Translations under genes and position numbers: made by a program
Shown here: one piece after another, positions 28,876 through 29,073 of the stretch
Layout: each line of letters opens with the position of its first letter
Numbering within the stretch: the first letter of the stretch is position 1
Notes under the pieces: generated by a model
Seen by the model: only the letters and a program-made list of their open reading frames with translations
What the model was told of the DNA's origin: nothing
The model's database searches: none
Source of the DNA: JBOGGN01 sp050744165
GTDB taxonomy: Bacteria; Actinomycetota; Acidimicrobiia; Acidimicrobiales; Palsa-688
Reading direction: 5' to 3'
NCBI GenBank assembly: GCA_050744165.1
Contig: JBOGGN010000024.1
Span: 1-29,073 of the forward strand
DNA length: 29,073 nucleotides

Positions 28876-29073
28876 ATGGCGAAGGTGGACGACAAGCGCT
28901 TTTGGCAGCGGACGGCCGGGTTCATGCTCCTCGTGGCCGCCACCTTGGGGATCGCCTCGATCCTTCATCTGGCGGTCCTGGTCCACGGCCGGCACCGCAG
29001 TTTCCAGCCCAGTTCGGCCGGCTGGGCCGAGCTCGTGATCGGCGTCGTGCTGGCGGTGGCCGCGGCGGTGGTG
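28876..29073 (+). CDS. Membrane protein, N-terminal part
   Basis: ATG 28876 has GAGG about 7 nt upstream and an open frame of 66 codons to the window edge. It encodes MAKVDDKRFWQRTAGFM, a hydrophobic segment (LLVAATLGIASILHLAVLV), a polar loop with several His and Ser (HGRHRSFQPSSAGW) and the start of a second hydrophobic segment (ELVIGVVLAVAAAVV). I do not recognise the family. It is divergent from the two-component system and could be its target or its partner. Confidence 0.6.
   Translation, partial: MAKVDDKRFWQRTAGFMLLVAATLGIASILHLAVLVHGRHRSFQPSSAGWAELVIGVVLAVAAAVV

Noticed and set aside
27353..29038. 561-codon plus-strand frame over the two-component genes
   Set aside because: It is antisense to the histidine kinase and regulator, Arg/His/Pro-rich and without recognisable domains.

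Overview
The window is one contiguous stretch of high-GC chromosomal DNA, most likely from an actinobacterium. Gene content is actinobacterial: frequent GTG and TTG starts, an actinobacterial-style Ser/Thr kinase and FHA protein, ECF sigma factors with low-complexity Ser/Thr/Pro linkers, a DinB/DUF664 protein, and a DUF559-type protein with an AbiEi-like N-terminus. A deep-branching group such as Acidimicrobiia is my inference, not something the sequence proves. I saw no rRNA, tRNA, IS element, prophage or CRISPR array.

Layout. (1) 1-476: N-terminal part of a MeaA-type coenzyme B12 mutase on the minus strand. (2) 573-8306: a signalling block. It holds an ECF sigma factor with a translationally coupled one-pass membrane protein, a membrane Ser/Thr kinase with a PKD-like ectodomain, an FHA/winged-helix protein, a small LuxR-type HTH protein that appears to start at ATC, and a 687-residue protein that fuses a sigma factor, a zinc-binding anti-sigma motif, a membrane segment and an Ig-like ectodomain. 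(3) 8377-10708: 3-hydroxyacyl-CoA dehydrogenase, divergent from a methyltransferase and an S51 peptidase. (4) 10937-17803: a copper and cytochrome-oxidase maturation block with a multi-pass membrane protein, a CopC/CopD fusion, PCuAC, a cupredoxin, SCO1, a TlpA-like thioredoxin, CcdA and a second SCO1. (5) 17854-19289: two tandem cyclophilins upstream of and co-directional with SCO1 and CcdA. (6) 19447-21704: lysC-asd, the first steps of the aspartate pathway. (7) 21996-26049: an accessory-looking zone with an AbiEi/DUF559 protein, a decayed kinase gene, tandem repeats, an orphan CcdA-like antitoxin with a palindromic operator candidate, a methyltransferase, a hypothetical gene, and a small DUF1059-like gene with an in-frame UGA. 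(8) 26117-29073: a DinB-family protein, a NarL/DesR-type two-component system, and the start of a divergent membrane protein.

How the genes may work together. Region 4 reads as a route that delivers copper (PCuAC, SCO1) and reducing power (CcdA to TlpA-like protein and SCO1) to an extracytoplasmic copper site such as CuA/CuB of a heme-copper oxidase that lies outside the window. Region 2 reads as several parallel envelope-sensing switches, all linking a cytoplasmic transcription or phosphorylation module to a Thr/Ser/Pro-rich or Ig-like exterior; whether they form one circuit is inference.

The observation I rate highest is at 25876-26049. A 58-codon reading frame with a strong ribosome binding site has UGA exactly where the DUF1059 C-x6-C motif needs its first cysteine. 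The UGA is followed at once by a nested hairpin (10-bp outer stem, 6-bp inner stem with GGU loop) that fits the general form of a bacterial SECIS element. It is either a candidate selenoprotein or a gene broken by one base.
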